Below, one piece after another: positions 31,914 through 44,536 of a stretch of 64,000 nucleotides of DNA. The stretch comes from Selaginella tamariscina (Eukaryota; Streptophyta; Lycopodiopsida; Selaginellales; Selaginellaceae), in the NCBI GenBank assembly GCA_003024785.1, contig PUQB01000078.1, positions 310,001 through 374,000 of the forward strand. The letters are read 5' to 3'. The translations under genes were made by a program, and so were the position numbers. The notes under the pieces are model-generated. The model searched no databases. It was given only the letters and a program-made list of their open reading frames with translations, and had not been told where the DNA came from. Numbering within the stretch: the stretch's first letter is position 1; every line of letters starts with the position of its first letter.

Positions 31914-32100
31914 AACATCCGCACGGAAAGATTCGGATTTGTATGGGATTAGGTTCGCAGTGCTAAGCGTCATCAAAAATCTGCACGGAGAGCTTCGGAT
32001 TTGATCGGTTTCCAGCAGTAGGCAGGCGGTGCTACCGTCAGTGAAAATCCGCCGGATTTGATCGGTTTCGATGGCGGTGGGCTCTCGGAGGTAAGCATCC
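31914..32100 (+). repeat. Diverged repeats in the GT14 leader
   Basis: The block ATCCGCACGG...TTCGGATTTG, partly followed by ATCGGTTT, occurs three times (near 31916, 31978 and 32047), about 60-70 bp apart. Copies 2 and 3 share GGATTTGATCGGTTTC exactly. GAGGTAAGC at 32089 could be a 5' splice site. Confidence 0.65.
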
Positions 32101-32120
32101 GAGGTTTTGATGGGACTGGG

Positions 32121-33151
32121 ATGAAGAAATCGGCATTCAATGTAATGGAGAGGAAATGGCTCGTTCCACTAGTAGCCAGCTCGTTAATCTCGATCACCTT
32201 GTTCTTAGCGGCCACATTCAGTCTTAATGCGAGCTCTTACGGATCGAGAATCCATTTTTTTATCAAGGGAGGAGCCGGAGAGGATTTGGAAGACATGTAC
32301 GTTGAATCGAAGTTAGGACAGGTGATGCCGTCGGACCTTCCAACGCCGCCACGGATGGCATATTTAATATCCGGCACCAGGGGGACGGCGATAGAATGAA
32401 GAGATTACTACAGGCTATCTATCATCCTAGGAATCAGTATCTATTGCATTTGGATCTGGAAGCGCCGCCCAGGGAGAGAGTCGAGCTTGCTAGATACGTG
32501 CGGCTTGACCCCACGTTCACACTTGCGGGGAATGTTCATGTTGTCGGCAAGGCGAACTTGGTTACGTATAGAGGCTCTACTATGATCGCTTGCACTTTGC
32601 ATGCGGCTGCTATTCTTCTTCGACAGAGTAAGGATTGGGATTGGTTTATCAACTTGAGTGCTTCCGATTATCCCCTTGTTTCCCAAGACGGTACGTACTT
32701 TTTTTTTAATTCAGAAAGTGTCTGTCCTTGAGTATTCCATTATTTGTAGTTTCGTGTAGTCTTTAGGGAATTTTTAACCGTAATGTTTGTTTTCTTGCAT
32801 ATATATATATATATATACATGTATGTATATCTAAACATATTAAACATTCTACCATGTGTGTATGTGTGGGTGTGTGCGTGTGTGCGCCATGACTAATGAT
32901 TACAGAACCTACTTTGTCTCTAGTGTTTGTTTGTTTGTCCCGGGATCTGATTATAGATTCTTTACTAACATTAAACGAAAGAGGTTTATGGCTTATTTCT
33001 TTGTCGTTTTAGCTCTTTAATGCATAGATGATAATATGCGAACCCAGTACTTTATGTACATTTGCAAATGCACAGTATGCCTTATGGGCATATTATATTA
33101 CTTTTTTGGTTGTATTGCTTGTGTAAATTTTGTATATATATCAGACATATT

Positions 33152-33191
<40 letters not shown>

Positions 33192-35624
33192 ATGTTCACG
33201 TTTTACACTAAAATGTAAAAGTTCTGTCCACACAAACGCACATAATTGAAACGCACTATGTTGTATTCAAACATATCTTGTTATGTTTATGTTGGTTGAT
33301 ATATAGTATTTTAAGAAATGACAGGACGTATTAATTGTTTTTCCTTATAATGGTTTACATTTATACTTTCTTGTTTTTTCTGTTGTAACAATACTGAAAA
33401 ACTAGCATACCGTTTTGGCGTAGTTATGATGTCAGGACGATTTGTTTTCGTGTACTTTTGTTGTTCTAAATCGTGGCTTTTTTTTGTTTTTTGGCAGATC
33501 TTCTACATGTTTTTTCTTATTTACCCAGAGATTTAAATTTCATAGAACATACAAGTGACATCGGTTGGAAGGAGTAAGTTTTCGGTTTATGTATACATAT
33601 ATGTATGTATATATGAATGAGTATTTTGTGTGCACGCGTGCATGTGCCTCCGTCTGTTTGTGTAAGTAACATTGACTGACAGATTTCAGCGGGCTAAGCC
33701 AATAATAATCGATCCAGGACTGTACATGAACAAGAAAACCGATATTTTCTGGGTCACACAAAGAAGACCCGTTCCCACCGCTTTTAAGCTTTTTACAGGT
33801 AAATGGGTCCGTGTGCACTATAAAAATTGATAACAGTTTAGTGCATATTGTTGTGACTTGTATACAATTTGGAGAGAGAGAGAGAGAGACATGCATGTCA
33901 TGCAAGTGTACTATATACTCAGAATGAACTTGATGTGAAGTATATAGTGTATATCATGACGTACCGTATACAATATATATATCACATGCATGAAATGCAT
34001 GATGTGTATCCACGTGTGCGGGCGTATGTTTGCGTGCCTCTTATCGATGCACTATCATACATATCTTAATACCCTGCAACTTGCATCTAACTCCTTGATT
34101 AAATTATAATAATACGTATTAATTCATACTGTATATTGTGATTTTATAACAGGATCAGCATGGGTAGCACTAACAAGAAACTTCATGGAGTTTTGCATTT
34201 GGGGATGGGACAACCTACCTCGGACAATGCTAATGTACTATACGAACTTTTTATCATCCCCCGAGGGGTACTTCCATACAGTCATATGCAACAGCAGGGA
34301 GTTCCGAAACACGACTGTTAATCATGATTTGCATTTCATTACGTGGGATAATCCTCCTAAGCAGCACCCACTCTCTTTGACTGTCAAGGATTTTGACAGT
34401 ATGAACAACAGCGGTGCCCCGTTTGGTAGGAAGTTCGAGAAGGACGATCCCGTGTTAGACATGATTGACAAGGAGCTGTTGGGCAGGGAAAAGGACAGGT
34501 ACACGAATAAACACACGTGTGTCTCTATATAAATATGTGTGTGTGCGTGTGTATAAGGAGAATTGGTTAATAACACGCAATGTAATCTTATGTCTGCTAA
34601 GTGATATATGTGTGTGTGTGTAGTACATTATAGTTAGTATATCTTTTTTATATCAAAATTAAATTTTACCGTGCATGTAAGTACATTATATATAAAGCTT
34701 ATATAGATGTGAAGTAAAATATCACGTATTAAGCAGGGCGATGTAAAGTGAATACTGTGATTAATCATTAGATAAGCTTGGTGCTTAGGTAACAATAGGA
34801 TATATGTACAATGATAATATTCGATGCGTATAAGTCGTTTTCTGGGCATGTGCATGTGCGCACGCAAAATACGCTCTAAAGTGCTACTTATCCGTAGTAC
34901 TTAACTGCGTATGTAAGTACATAGCGTATATAATCCCACGAGACAAAACATATTATATACGATATATGGTATGTACAGGATCTTTTGGTTGTACAGAGCT
35001 TGGTTGCCGTGTGCATGTGTATGTGCTGTATACTCCCTCTCTCCTATCTTTATATACAACGAACATGATATGTATATATATGCATGTATTTATGTATATT
35101 TATTTAGTTTGTTAAAGAAGTTTATATAGACGTGTTTATTAAGAATGCAATTTCAGGTTACACGCCATATATGTACGTACATCTACGTGCTTGTGTGTGT
35201 TCTCTTTATATATATATACGTCTCACTGTTCAGTTGAATTTAAATAAATAAACGTGTTTATTGTATGTAAATATGCATTATTTATATTATGTATGCTTTT
35301 GATGTGTATGCATATTATATGTATATGCTGTTACATTAATGTTTTTAGGTACAAAGCGTACTTAAATACTTCAAGACTGTCGTCTATAGTACTTATATAC
35401 ACACTTATATTATACATATGATATATATATGAATGACTTCTTATTAATGATATTGTGCACAGGTTTACACCAGGAGGCTGGTGTTTAGGAAATGGGAAGG
35501 ATCCATGCTCGGTAACGGGGACGCAGATGTACTAAGACCGAGCTCGGGTTCAAAGAGGTTGGAAACGTTAATATTGGGGTTGTTAGCACCTGACAGCTTT
35601 CGCAAGAATCAATGTGTTCATTGA
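32121..35624 (+). CDS. GT14 family glycosyltransferase (GlcAT14-like), 5 exons, two frame breaks
   Basis: Exons: 32121-32690, 33498-33573, 33683-33798, 34153-34498, 35463-35624. A Golgi type II protein: helix at about residues 15-33, then MAYLISGTRG, HLDLEAPPRER, GTLxAAAILL-like TMIACTLHAAAILL, DWFINLSASDYPLVSQDDLL, DLNFIEHTSDIGWKEFQRAK, RNFMEFCIWGWDNLPR, and the C-terminal FTPGGWCLGNG..PCS and RPSSGSKRLE. Arabidopsis relatives transfer glucuronic acid to arabinogalactan proteins. As written, the frame breaks twice. A run of five G at 32380-32384 is one base short for ISGTRGDGDRMKR. GG near 35511 is one short, so the literal frame stops at 35535 while the family frame runs to TGA at 35622-35624. 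An upstream in-frame ATG exists at 32058; 32121 fits the family better. Either an assembly error or a recent null allele. Confidence 0.88.
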
Positions 35625-37140
35625 GGAGAACGAACACATAACAACAGCAGCAAACAGGTACACATATTATTTTGTAGGTTTTTAGTCTCTTTTTTTTTCT
35701 TTTATTTCGGGCTGTAATTATACAGGTTTACTTAGACTGAAATTTTTTGACGGTAATACTCCATTCATTTAGTTAATATACATATAACTTATTAGCTTAT
35801 AAATATAAGATCGTCCTTAGTTTTCTCTGCACAGATGCGCTTGTGTTGATAAACATTCTCGGTATATATAGGGACACATGAATTTATTAGATATAGTCCA
35901 AGCTAGATATGCATATGTATAGCTGAGTAGGTACAGACAATAGATGCTCTCTCTCTAATAAGAATAAAGAGGTACATATATATTTACTAACACAACACCA
36001 CCAGGCACTCCGTTTAGTACTTTTCCCTGTACTGTAATTATATAACTGTAGTTTTATTCGATTATTTATCAGGGACATTGATGAGAACAATACATTTTAT
36101 GTTTGCATATGTAGGATGGTAAGCTTATTGTTTAAGAAATATACATGTAATCATTATTTAATAGGTTCAACTGGTATATAGCTTTCTCTCTCATATAATT
36201 TCTTATGATTTGTTTGGATTTATTACATATATGAGTAATGTAAAATACTGCTTGTTTTAAAAACCAATATTTTTATTAAGTTACATGGACTTATGTGCTA
36301 TTTAGTAGATGTTTTGTTTTAATGCATAGATATATTATTTTTCATAAGACTTCTCTTAATTTTAATAACTTTACATTCTCTTAAGACGAGGGGACGATGT
36401 AATATCTATATGTATTACTACAATGCCATATACTATTACTAACGTAATAAAATTTTAATAACCATTTCAATTTAAACCATTAATTGTTATATATAAATTA
36501 TTTTTTATTCCAAACTCTCACAAGTCTTAAATTTTATTTTAAATAAGTTATATATATATTTTTAAAAGTTCTTTATATAAATATATTAATGTAGTTATAA
36601 AAATGTCATTAAATAAATTTGATGTGTAAGCATGTTATGACAATTAAATTAATTTTAATTATACATTATTATAGTACATAAATTATGTTAATATTTTAAT
36701 TATAGAAAAACATATATATCAATTATATTCCACTCATTTCGAGAACAAATAAACATATAATCAACGAATTAACTTCGTTAAGGTCTTACAAACTAATTAT
36801 ATATATTCTTATATAATTAGGAACAAATAAAAATTACATATTTGTAATTTACATAATATTAATTAAATAATCAAAATTCATATAAAGTCTTGAATTAATG
36901 AATATGTGGTTATAAAAGCTCAGCTTTCTTTTACATATATAAAACCATTAATAAATAAATAATAAGACAAATTACATGTATTTACATTGTACTCCCCTGT
37001 ACTCAACATAAGTACAAACACACAGTCTGGTTGCTTTAAATTGCATGATGCCCAACATGGGCATATGCATGAGGCCATGACCATGTTCACCTGCATTCCT
37101 GCGTGGCACGGTATTATTATAATTATAATAATACATATAT
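35625..37140. other. AT-rich intergenic DNA between GT14 gene and retroelement
   Basis: No open frame with a recognisable product. It includes the GT14 3' end and ordinary AT-rich sequence up to the left LTR. Confidence 0.65.
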
Positions 37141-37383
37141 TGAAAGAGCATATATATATTCAGAATGTCAGATGTATTCAGCTACAAAAACCTTGCTTAT
37201 ATACAGTAATAAAAAAGCAGATATATATTCAAAAATGTCAGATGTATTCGGCTACAAAAACCCTGCTATATACAAGAGACCCTTTGCCATGTGGCACACA
37301 TGCAACACGTGGTGCTGACACATGGGAGCCAAATCACCACCCATGTGTCACTACGCATGTGTGTATATACACGTGTATATACA
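37141..37383 (-). repeat. 3' LTR (left copy, 243 bp) with internal duplication
   Basis: On the plus strand it opens TGAAAGAGCATATATATATT and closes GTATATACA, like the right copy. It is 71 bp longer because the ATGTCAGATGTATTC..CTACAAAAACC segment is present twice (near 37166 and 37236). Read on the element's strand it starts TGTATATAC and ends CTCTTTCA. Confidence 0.9.
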
Positions 37384-37398
37384 TTATCCTCCTCTCTA
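37384..37398 (-). other. Polypurine tract of the minus-strand element
   Basis: On the element's strand, TAGAGAGGAGGATAA lies immediately before the TG of the 3' LTR. Confidence 0.75.
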
Positions 37399-38809
37399 CG
37401 GCTGTGTAGATGGTGATGGATCTGATGGTCCTTGATCCGTGTGAGTTGGACCATCTAAGGTATGACCAAATGTACTCAACGAGTCTCGAACGACAAACCG
37501 TTTCATTCGAACCACGTGAACTATCTCAACCTCATGAGATCCCACCAATTGTACTTGATATACATGAGGACCAACTTTTCGGAGTACTCGGTAGGGACCA
37601 AGCCACTTATGTAATAAACCAGTTGCAAGCCCATGTGCAGTCAGCTTGGGAAAACGTACCAGGACTAAGTCACCGTCAGCAAAATCTAGTGGCATTTGAT
37701 GTTGTGCGTTGTAAGAAGATTGCTACCGCATTTGAGCTCGACCAAGATGTTCAACAGACTCTGCACGCAGAAGAGGCAAAACAACATCCAAATGTCGAGC
37801 CCACATCTTTGCATCCTCGGCACGTGGCAGATTCGATGATAACCCCAATTCACTAAGCAACTTAGGATCATATCTATACAATGCCTTGAATGAAGAGATG
37901 CCAATCGAACTCTAAATGCCTGTTACATAAGCAAATCTCAAACATTGCAAATACCAATCCCAGTCCGTGTGATTGAAGTTCACATACTTCGAGATCATAC
38001 CCTTGAAGGTCCGATTCAATTGCTCCACCAAACCATCAGTTTGTGGATGATACAAAGAGGCAAATGAATGTTTTACCCCTAACCTCTCACACAACACTCG
38101 GAATACCTCTGCAATGAAAGCGGGGCCATTGTCTGATAACATCCGCTCTGGACAAGAATGCTGCAAAACCACATTATTAAACAGAAACAAAGATGTTGAC
38201 ATGGCAGTTGCATCTGGAAGAGCACCAACCTCCACCCATCGAGTTAAATAATTGGATACAACAATGATGTACTGGTTACCGTGAGAAGAACGTGGAAAAG
38301 GTCCATTAAATTCACTGCAATTAATTCAAAAGGGCGAGAGACATTGATGGATTCCACAACCCCATGGCCTGAGTCGTATAGGAATTCCGAGTTTGACAAG
38401 TGGGACAGCTTTGAATATACCTGATCACATCACCACGCATGTTGGGCTAATAAAATAATTGGCGCAGCTTCTCCAACACTCGTTGGTGACCAAGATGACC
38501 TCCAACAATAGGTGAATCATGATATGCTCGAAGAAGGTGTGGAACATATGTAGAGGGTACAGCCAAACGCCATCTGTCCTTTGGATTTGTCCCAATAAAA
38601 TACAATAAATCATCCTGAAGTCGAAACTGAGCATGATATTGTCGAAACCGAGGTTTGGAAGATGGATTTGCAAATGCATCGCGTAATTGCCTCGTCCATG
38701 ATTCATGTTTTTGAGCATCCTGCCACTGTTCCAAGGATGGTAAGTCGGTATCGAATACCTGAGGGGATTGTATCAAACCGAACACTGCAGCTACTGCATG
38801 AGCAGGCAA
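37396..38809 (-). pseudogene. Integrase remnant of the minus-strand element
   Basis: Three open pieces cover the integrase. 38809-38447 holds the N-terminal domain (PHLLRAYHDSPIVGGHLG, with HH but the CC pair beyond the frame break). 38235-37912 holds the core (MLSDNGPAF and HPQTDGLVEQLNR, with catalytic Asp and Glu). 37695-37396 holds the C-terminal domain (GDLVLVRFPK, WLGPYRVL). Breaks lie at about 38447-38240 and 37912-37700. Confidence 0.88.
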
Positions 38810-38830
38810 AGTGGAATCAGAGAGGGGTGC

Positions 38831-39390
38831 TCAAGAAAGTGCATCCGCATCCACCATTGTTCGCCCAAGCCTGTGCACCACCTTAAAGTTATATACTTGG
38901 AGATGTAATGCCCATCTGGCTACGCGACCCACTAAATTCTTCCGTTTTAATAAGGAAGTGACAGCAACATGATCACACTCCAAAAGTGTTTTACTCCCAT
39001 GTAAGTAGGCATGAAGTCGTTCAAAACCCCAAACAGCAGCAAGGCATTCTTTTTTAGTAATGGAATAATTCCGCTCAGCCGCCATTAGTATTCAACTAAT
39101 GTAAGCCACCGGGTGTCGAATTGAAGAATCCACAACATCAGTTTGCATCAATACACCACCAATATCAACATCTGAGGCATCTACTTATAAAATGAACAGA
39201 CGAGTAAAATTTGGGTATTGAAGCAATGGTGAAGTTGTCAGGAACTCTTTTAACTGGTTAAATGCCTGATGACACAACGGGCGGCCGGCTCGAGACACGA
39301 CAGGAAGAAAGGGCATAGCGCACCCCACCCCGGGCAGTTGCGAGTCCACCTGAAAGATACCTGTGGATGAACTAACTCCCAAAGAGGGGC
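38831..39390 (-). pseudogene. RNase H remnant of the minus-strand element
   Basis: 39085-38831 reads AERNYSITKKECLAAVWGFERLHAYL and later VVHRLGRTMVDADALS, the last part of RNase H. Weaker RNase H and connection sequence lies between 39085 and 39390 in shifted frames. Confidence 0.8.
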
Positions 39391-39396
39391 ATTCGA

Positions 39397-40068
39397 TCAG
39401 TGAGATGATCGATGAATCGACCCAAGTACTGCACCTTGCCCAAGAAACGCTGGACTTCCTGTACTGTACGGGACGAGGGAACTCTCGAACAGCTGCAACT
39501 TCATTGGATCCACCTGTAAACCCTCTCGAGATATACGGTAACCCAAGTAAGTGGTGTCGGTCGAACCAAACACACACTTTTCAAGTTTCAACTTCAGGCC
39601 AACTTCTCGAAATCGATCAAGAACGCGCCGTACATCACGAATGTGATCCTCCCAAGAACCAGACCCATGAATGAGCACATCGTCGATAAAATCGGCAGTG
39701 ATATCAGGCATATCGGAAAGAAGCTCATCCATCATGCGTTGAAAGGTGGCAGGAGCTGAAGTCAATCCAAAAGGCATGACCAAAAACTCGTAAAGACCAA
39801 ATGGTGTCCGGAAGGCCGTTTTTGGAATATCCTCCTCAGCCATAGGAACCTGCCAATATCCTGATGCCAAATCCAACTTAGTAAACCATCGACTCTGACC
39901 CAAACGATCTAATAGATCGGCAGAGTTCGGAAGTGGATAGACATCTTTGATGGTAACATCGTTAAGAGGTCGGTAATCCACACAAAATCGGAGAGATCCA
40001 TCAGGCTTGGGAACCAAATGAGGTTCACATGCCCATGGACTCCGTGATGGACGACACCCGTTTACCAA
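39397..40068 (-). pseudogene. Reverse transcriptase remnant of the minus-strand element
   Basis: The frame contains VPKPDGSLRFCVDYRPLND, KLDLASGYWQVPM, MPFGLTSAPATFQRMMD and ADFIDDVLIH, the full set of RT palm motifs with the two catalytic Asp of the xxDD box. The end is out of frame with the RNase H piece. Confidence 0.93.
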
Positions 40069-40852
40069 TCATATCAGTAACAGCTGTTCGCATGGCTGAT
40101 AACTCCTTTGGTGACCTGCGTCGAACCGGGACTTTGAAAGGCTTTGCATTGCCGGTGGGTATACAGTGTCGAGTCTTCACACGTGCACCTTGGGACAGAT
40201 CAAATTTGAACAAACTTGCATACTGCTTAAGTTGTTCGATGCATTGTGCTCGATACTCAGGTGACGGATCCGGCATTTGAACCTGTTGAGATGAACACCA
40301 CCCCAAGACCGGAATCAAAGGAGCTGTGCGTGATACAAACAGCAACAAGCTTCTCTGGACGTAAAGGAACAGACTGCAGAGACACAGACTCCAAGCGTAA
40401 TACAGGAGGAGAGAGTGAAAAATCACACATACCTTTCGACTGCTTAACCAATCACATCCCAGAATAATGTCAAAGACCTGGGAAGGGACAACCCTAAGAG
40501 ACCCAGAGGGAAACTTACATTGCACCCAAACCAGCGTAGTCGAAGTGGTGTACTGTGATACTGCACGAGACTGCCCATTACCATATAAAATGTGCAAGAC
40601 CTTATCTGCACGTCTTAAGGGTAATGAGCACCGATGCGCTAGAGAAGTAGTTATGGAAGACATACTGGATCCTGTATCCACAAGCACTGTGACTGAAAGA
40701 TCATTCACTGTGCAGAAAATGTGAAAACTGGATGATCTGGTGGAACTTGCAAACCTTGATATGCATAGCGGAAAAAAGCATGGAGGTGAAGTCTCCATCG
40801 CACGGGATCCCTCCGTCGCCCGTACGATTACTGTTTTCCGCAACAGATCCAT
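40069..40852 (-). pseudogene. Aspartic protease remnant of the minus-strand element
   Basis: VTVLVDTGSSMSSI is the retropepsin active site (D-T-G-S). It is followed by FDIILGCDWL, the second conserved retropepsin motif. The frame continues into linker sequence before the RT and then shifts near 40060. Confidence 0.88.
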
Positions 40853-41850
40853 GCAAGAGAGGCTTCGTCATCTGGAAGCTCATCATCAGACATAATGGCC
40901 GCCACAGGCACACCATCCGGAACATATGGTCGCCAGCCTGGATGTGGTGGACGCCAATCAGGATACACATCGCATGCCCGCCAAGTATGTCCAGGCGCCC
41001 AACAGGCCCAACAATGAACTTGATTGGGTCGACCTGCATTGTTCCGATTCCTCCTCCGTGGATTTTGACCACCACGGGCAGGTACTGGAGCAGTGCAGGA
41101 CGATTTCGTGGAGGTGGTCCACGGGGTGGGCCCCGAGGTCGACCACAAAAGGCTTGCCGTGCGGGCACATATGCAGCAGCATCAACCTCCATTGGATCAG
41201 CACGCTGAACAAGAGGAGCAGGTAACCCAAGGGGAACACGGCCCTCACCAGGCACCAACTCAAAACGTTGAGCTAGTGCAAAAGCTTCCTCCAATGTGTA
41301 GGACGAAGAGCCCGAATGAATCGAACAAGTTCGGGTCGCATAGTTGGCCATAACATACCGAGCTTAATGGGCTCAGGCATGTTAGGATATGCACGCCGAA
41401 CTAAATCCCCGAACCTAATACTGAACCGCATAACAGACTCACCAGGATGTTGTCGTATCGCATGCAGTTGTTGGAAAGCATCATCTGAATCCTCAACTTT
41501 GCCAAACGTACGTTTGAGGCATTCCGTCAACCGATTACTATTGGCTTGAATCTCCGCAGCCAATCCATTATACCACTTGAGCGCAGGCCTTCCAAACATG
41601 TAGGGAATTCTCTGAGAGCACGGGCCTCATCCCAACCATGGTAACGAACAATGACTTGGAAATGATCAAACCAGTGGTATACATCATCTCCCGGATCACC
41701 ACAAAAAGATCGGGGTCGAACCCTCGGATTTGTGGCCTGTGAAGAAGATGAAGGAGTACTAGAAGCAGATCCCCCGGCATGAGGCTCAGGCGGGGAAGAG
41801 GAGGACGGACCCTCAACAAAGCGCTCCAACAACTTTAGTTTGTGCATCAA
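40853..41850 (-). pseudogene. Gag remnant of the minus-strand element
   Basis: 41850-41527 and 41599-41273 give a capsid-like domain (FCGDPGDDVYHWFDHF, ALKWYNG, LKRTFG, ESVMRFSIRFGDLVRRAYP). 41148-40853 contains a CCHC zinc knuckle (CWACWAPGHTWRAC, C-x2-C-x4-H-x4-C). The pieces are in different frames. Confidence 0.85.
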
Positions 41851-41948
41851 TAGCAGTAGTAATAATGCTAAAAGCCGTCTCCATGTTCATTGTCATGGAA
41901 ACAAGAAAAGGAAAAGGCAGAAAAAAGGAATACCCAACTTTCCACCAA

Positions 41949-42120
41949 TGAAAGAGCATATATATATTAAGAAATGTCAGATATATTCAACTATAAAAAC
42001 TTATATACAGGAGACCCTCTGCCACGTGGCACACATGTGACACATGGCGCTGACACATGGGAGCCAGATCACCACCCATGTGTCACTACGCATGTGTGTA
42101 TATACACATGCGTATATACA
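41949..42120 (-). repeat. 5' LTR (right copy, 172 bp)
   Basis: It has the same ends as the left copy and lacks the internal duplication. It contains a G-box core (GCCACGTGGCAC) and, on the element strand, a TATA-like CTGTATATAAG. The many substitutions against the left LTR indicate an old insertion. Confidence 0.9.
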
Positions 42121-42600
42121 GTATTATATATATAGAATATCTTACAATTATATATTATAATATGTTGTTAATCATATATTAGAAATATTTATTTTTAACA
42201 TATATAAATATATATGTATGCTGCTGACTAATAACGGCGGAGAATATTCGGTGGAATCCCGGTTAGAGATACGGTACAATGCTACATACATTTCCAAACT
42301 ACGGTATGAGCAAAGAATCAATCAAGTACATAATGAATATATATGTATTTGTACATATACATATATATCACACAATACCTAGTCAGCTGTGTGTGTGTAT
42401 GTGGAGAGACTTCCTTGTAGAGTAATAATAGTGAGTTAGTAATGTGTATTTATAAAAACCTTCAACGTATAGATTCTAAGTTAAAGATTCACTCTATGTT
42501 AAAATAAAATAAAATCTATAATTGTAATTATAATAAAAACATAATATAAAAAATTAAATAAAATTTCCTAAATAAATAACCGATAGTAGTGATTAAATTC
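42121..42600. other. Intergenic, promoter side of the first PPR gene
   Basis: AT-rich with a short GT run at 42391-42398. No further element or gene was recognised. Confidence 0.55.
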
Positions 42601-44383
42601 ATGTCTATACAAGAATATGCTTCACTAATAAAGCAATGCAAGACGCTAACACAAGGCCGGCAGCTTCACTCTCACCTCCAGGACATGGGACTCGACAGAG
42701 AGACATTCATTGCAAACCACCTCGTACAAATGTACGGCAATTGCAGGAGCCCCAGAGAAGCACAGCACGTCTTCGATAAGATAGACCCCAAGAACGTATA
42801 TTCCTGGAACATGATGATGAGTGTGTGTATACAGAACGAGGATATGCACCAAGCAAGGGCACTCTTCGACCACGCACCAAACCGGGACGTGGTAACGTGG
42901 AATGCGATGATCACTGCATATGCCCGTATTGGGCATCTGTTAGAGGGGAAGAACATGTTCGAGAGAATGCCAATGCACAACTCTTCGTCGTGGAACTCTA
43001 TGTTGGGATTGTGTGGGAAGAACAAGCGTCTTGGAGAAGCTAAAGACTTCTTTGATAACGCACCTCAACACAGTTTAATCTCGTGGCATTCCTTGATTGC
43101 AGCATATGCCCAGAACGGGTATATCCCGGGCGCATGTATGGCATTCGAGAAAATGCCTATGAGGACTGTGATATCATGGAACACCATGCTCGCTGCACAT
43201 CTACAGAATGGAGATGTAGAGGGAGCAGGTGCGCTCTTCAAACAGATGCCTGAGCAGGACTCCATCTCGTGGAATACCATGATTACTGCATATGCCCAGT
43301 CGGGGCATATAAGCGAGGAGAGTCTTTCACTCTATGTCCGAGCCAAGTGTTTCGTCATGGAATGCATTAATCTCTGGGTACATCCAGAATGAAGATCTAA
43401 CACACGCAAGGGAGCTCTTCCAGGAGATGGTTTATCGGAACCCCATTACGTGGAACACGATGATCATAGCGTATGCCCACAGAGGGCATCTAGAGGAGGC
43501 CAAGTGTGTATACGATTCGATGCCAGATCCTGACCTGGCAAGCTCCACTTCGATGTTGCTAGCGTATGCCTGCGCCGGGAAGCTTGACGAAGCGAGGAAC
43601 ATGTTTGAGGGAATACCACAGAAGGACACCGCTTGCTGGAGTGCGATGATGACGGTGTACGCCCAGAACGGGCTCCTGGATGAGACTCTGGACCTGTTCA
43701 GGCGTCGAGACTTGGAAGGCTTCCCTATAGATCGTTCCTCGTTCGTCGTCATTATCGAGGCGTGCACAAGCCTTGATAATGTCTCAGTAGGAAGGATCGT
43801 CCACGACTGCATACGCGAGTCGAGTGTCTCAATAGAGAACGCCCTCATCAGTATGTATGGGAAGTGTGCGTGTGTCACGGAAGCGGAGGAGGTATTTGAT
43901 AGCATGTCCGAGCGAAACGTGGTGTCGTGGAACTCAATGATGACCGCATATGCACAGAACGGGCACAGTGTGGATTCCTTGAGGCTCGGGTATACCATGC
44001 TGCAGTATGGGGAACAGCCGGACTACATCACGTTTATTAACGTGTTATCCGCCTGTAGCCACCAAGGACTGTGGAGAGATGGCAGGGACTGGTTTATATC
44101 AATAAAACAAGACCATGGAGTTGACTATACAGTGGAACATTACCATTGTATGATTGATATGCTTTCGAGGGCTGGGCTTCTAAAAGACGCCGAGGTCCTA
44201 ATCGATCTGATGCCGTTCAAGGCCGAAGATGTGCCGTGGAGGACACTGCTCAGTGGTGCATGTATGTACCGAGATGTTGGTGTTGCAGCACGGGCTTATA
44301 ACCAGCTGGTTAACCTAGACTTGGCTACAACCAGTGAACATGTTATGCTTGCTAACATTTACAAAACTCAATGTAATATGTAA
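42601..44383 (+). CDS. PPR protein, PLS-like class, one frame break, no DYW domain
   Basis: Start chosen at ATG 42601; the open frame begins 12 bases earlier at a GTG. An intronless chain of about 15 PPR repeats follows, many of the ~31-residue S-like form with VVTWNAMITAYARIGHLLEG, SISWNTMITAYAQSGHI and VVSWNSMMTAYAQNGH. The C-terminus has the L/S motifs FINVLSACSHQGL and CMIDMLSRAGLLKDAEVLI, then a short E-like segment (PWRTLLSGACMY, MLANIYKTQ) and a stop. Such proteins bind organelle RNA one base per repeat; without a DYW domain it would need a partner for editing. The frame shifts near 43312-43322, where a repeat reads GHI then ARRVFHSM and lacks the usual two or three residues between. 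This is a small deletion, an assembly error or an inactive allele. Confidence 0.85.
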
Positions 44384-44536
44384 ACATCACACTTCTAACC
44401 TAAACCTGAATAAGGAAATAAGTGTACAAAGCGGTATTATTCATAAAAAATTATATAAAGTTAATCAAATACAAATAAATACCTGATAAAACTGTCAAAA
44501 CTGTTTTGAACTAGCTCCATATGTACACACAGCGTA

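Larger units (their letters stand above)
37141..42120 (-). mobile_element. Ty3/gypsy LTR retrotransposon with both LTRs, decayed
   Basis: LTRs in direct orientation (37141-37383 and 41949-42120) flank gag, protease, RT, RNase H and integrase remnants, all on the minus strand, so the 5' LTR is the right one. A polypurine tract borders the left LTR on the element's sense strand. TGG occurs two bases inside the right LTR, consistent with a primer-binding site start, but it does not match initiator Met tRNA. Frames are broken many times. I found no matching 5-bp target duplication (flanks TATAT and GTATT). The element separates the GT14 and PPR genes. Confidence 0.93.

Noticed and set aside
37136..42125. 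5-bp target-site duplication around the minus-strand element
   Set aside because: Flanking bases are TATAT on the left and GTATT on the right, which do not match.
43432..43998. 188-codon antisense frame inside the first PPR gene
   Set aside because: The sense strand encodes clear PPR repeats here; the antisense product is only the mirrored repeat pattern. The same holds for antisense frames at 56154-56906.
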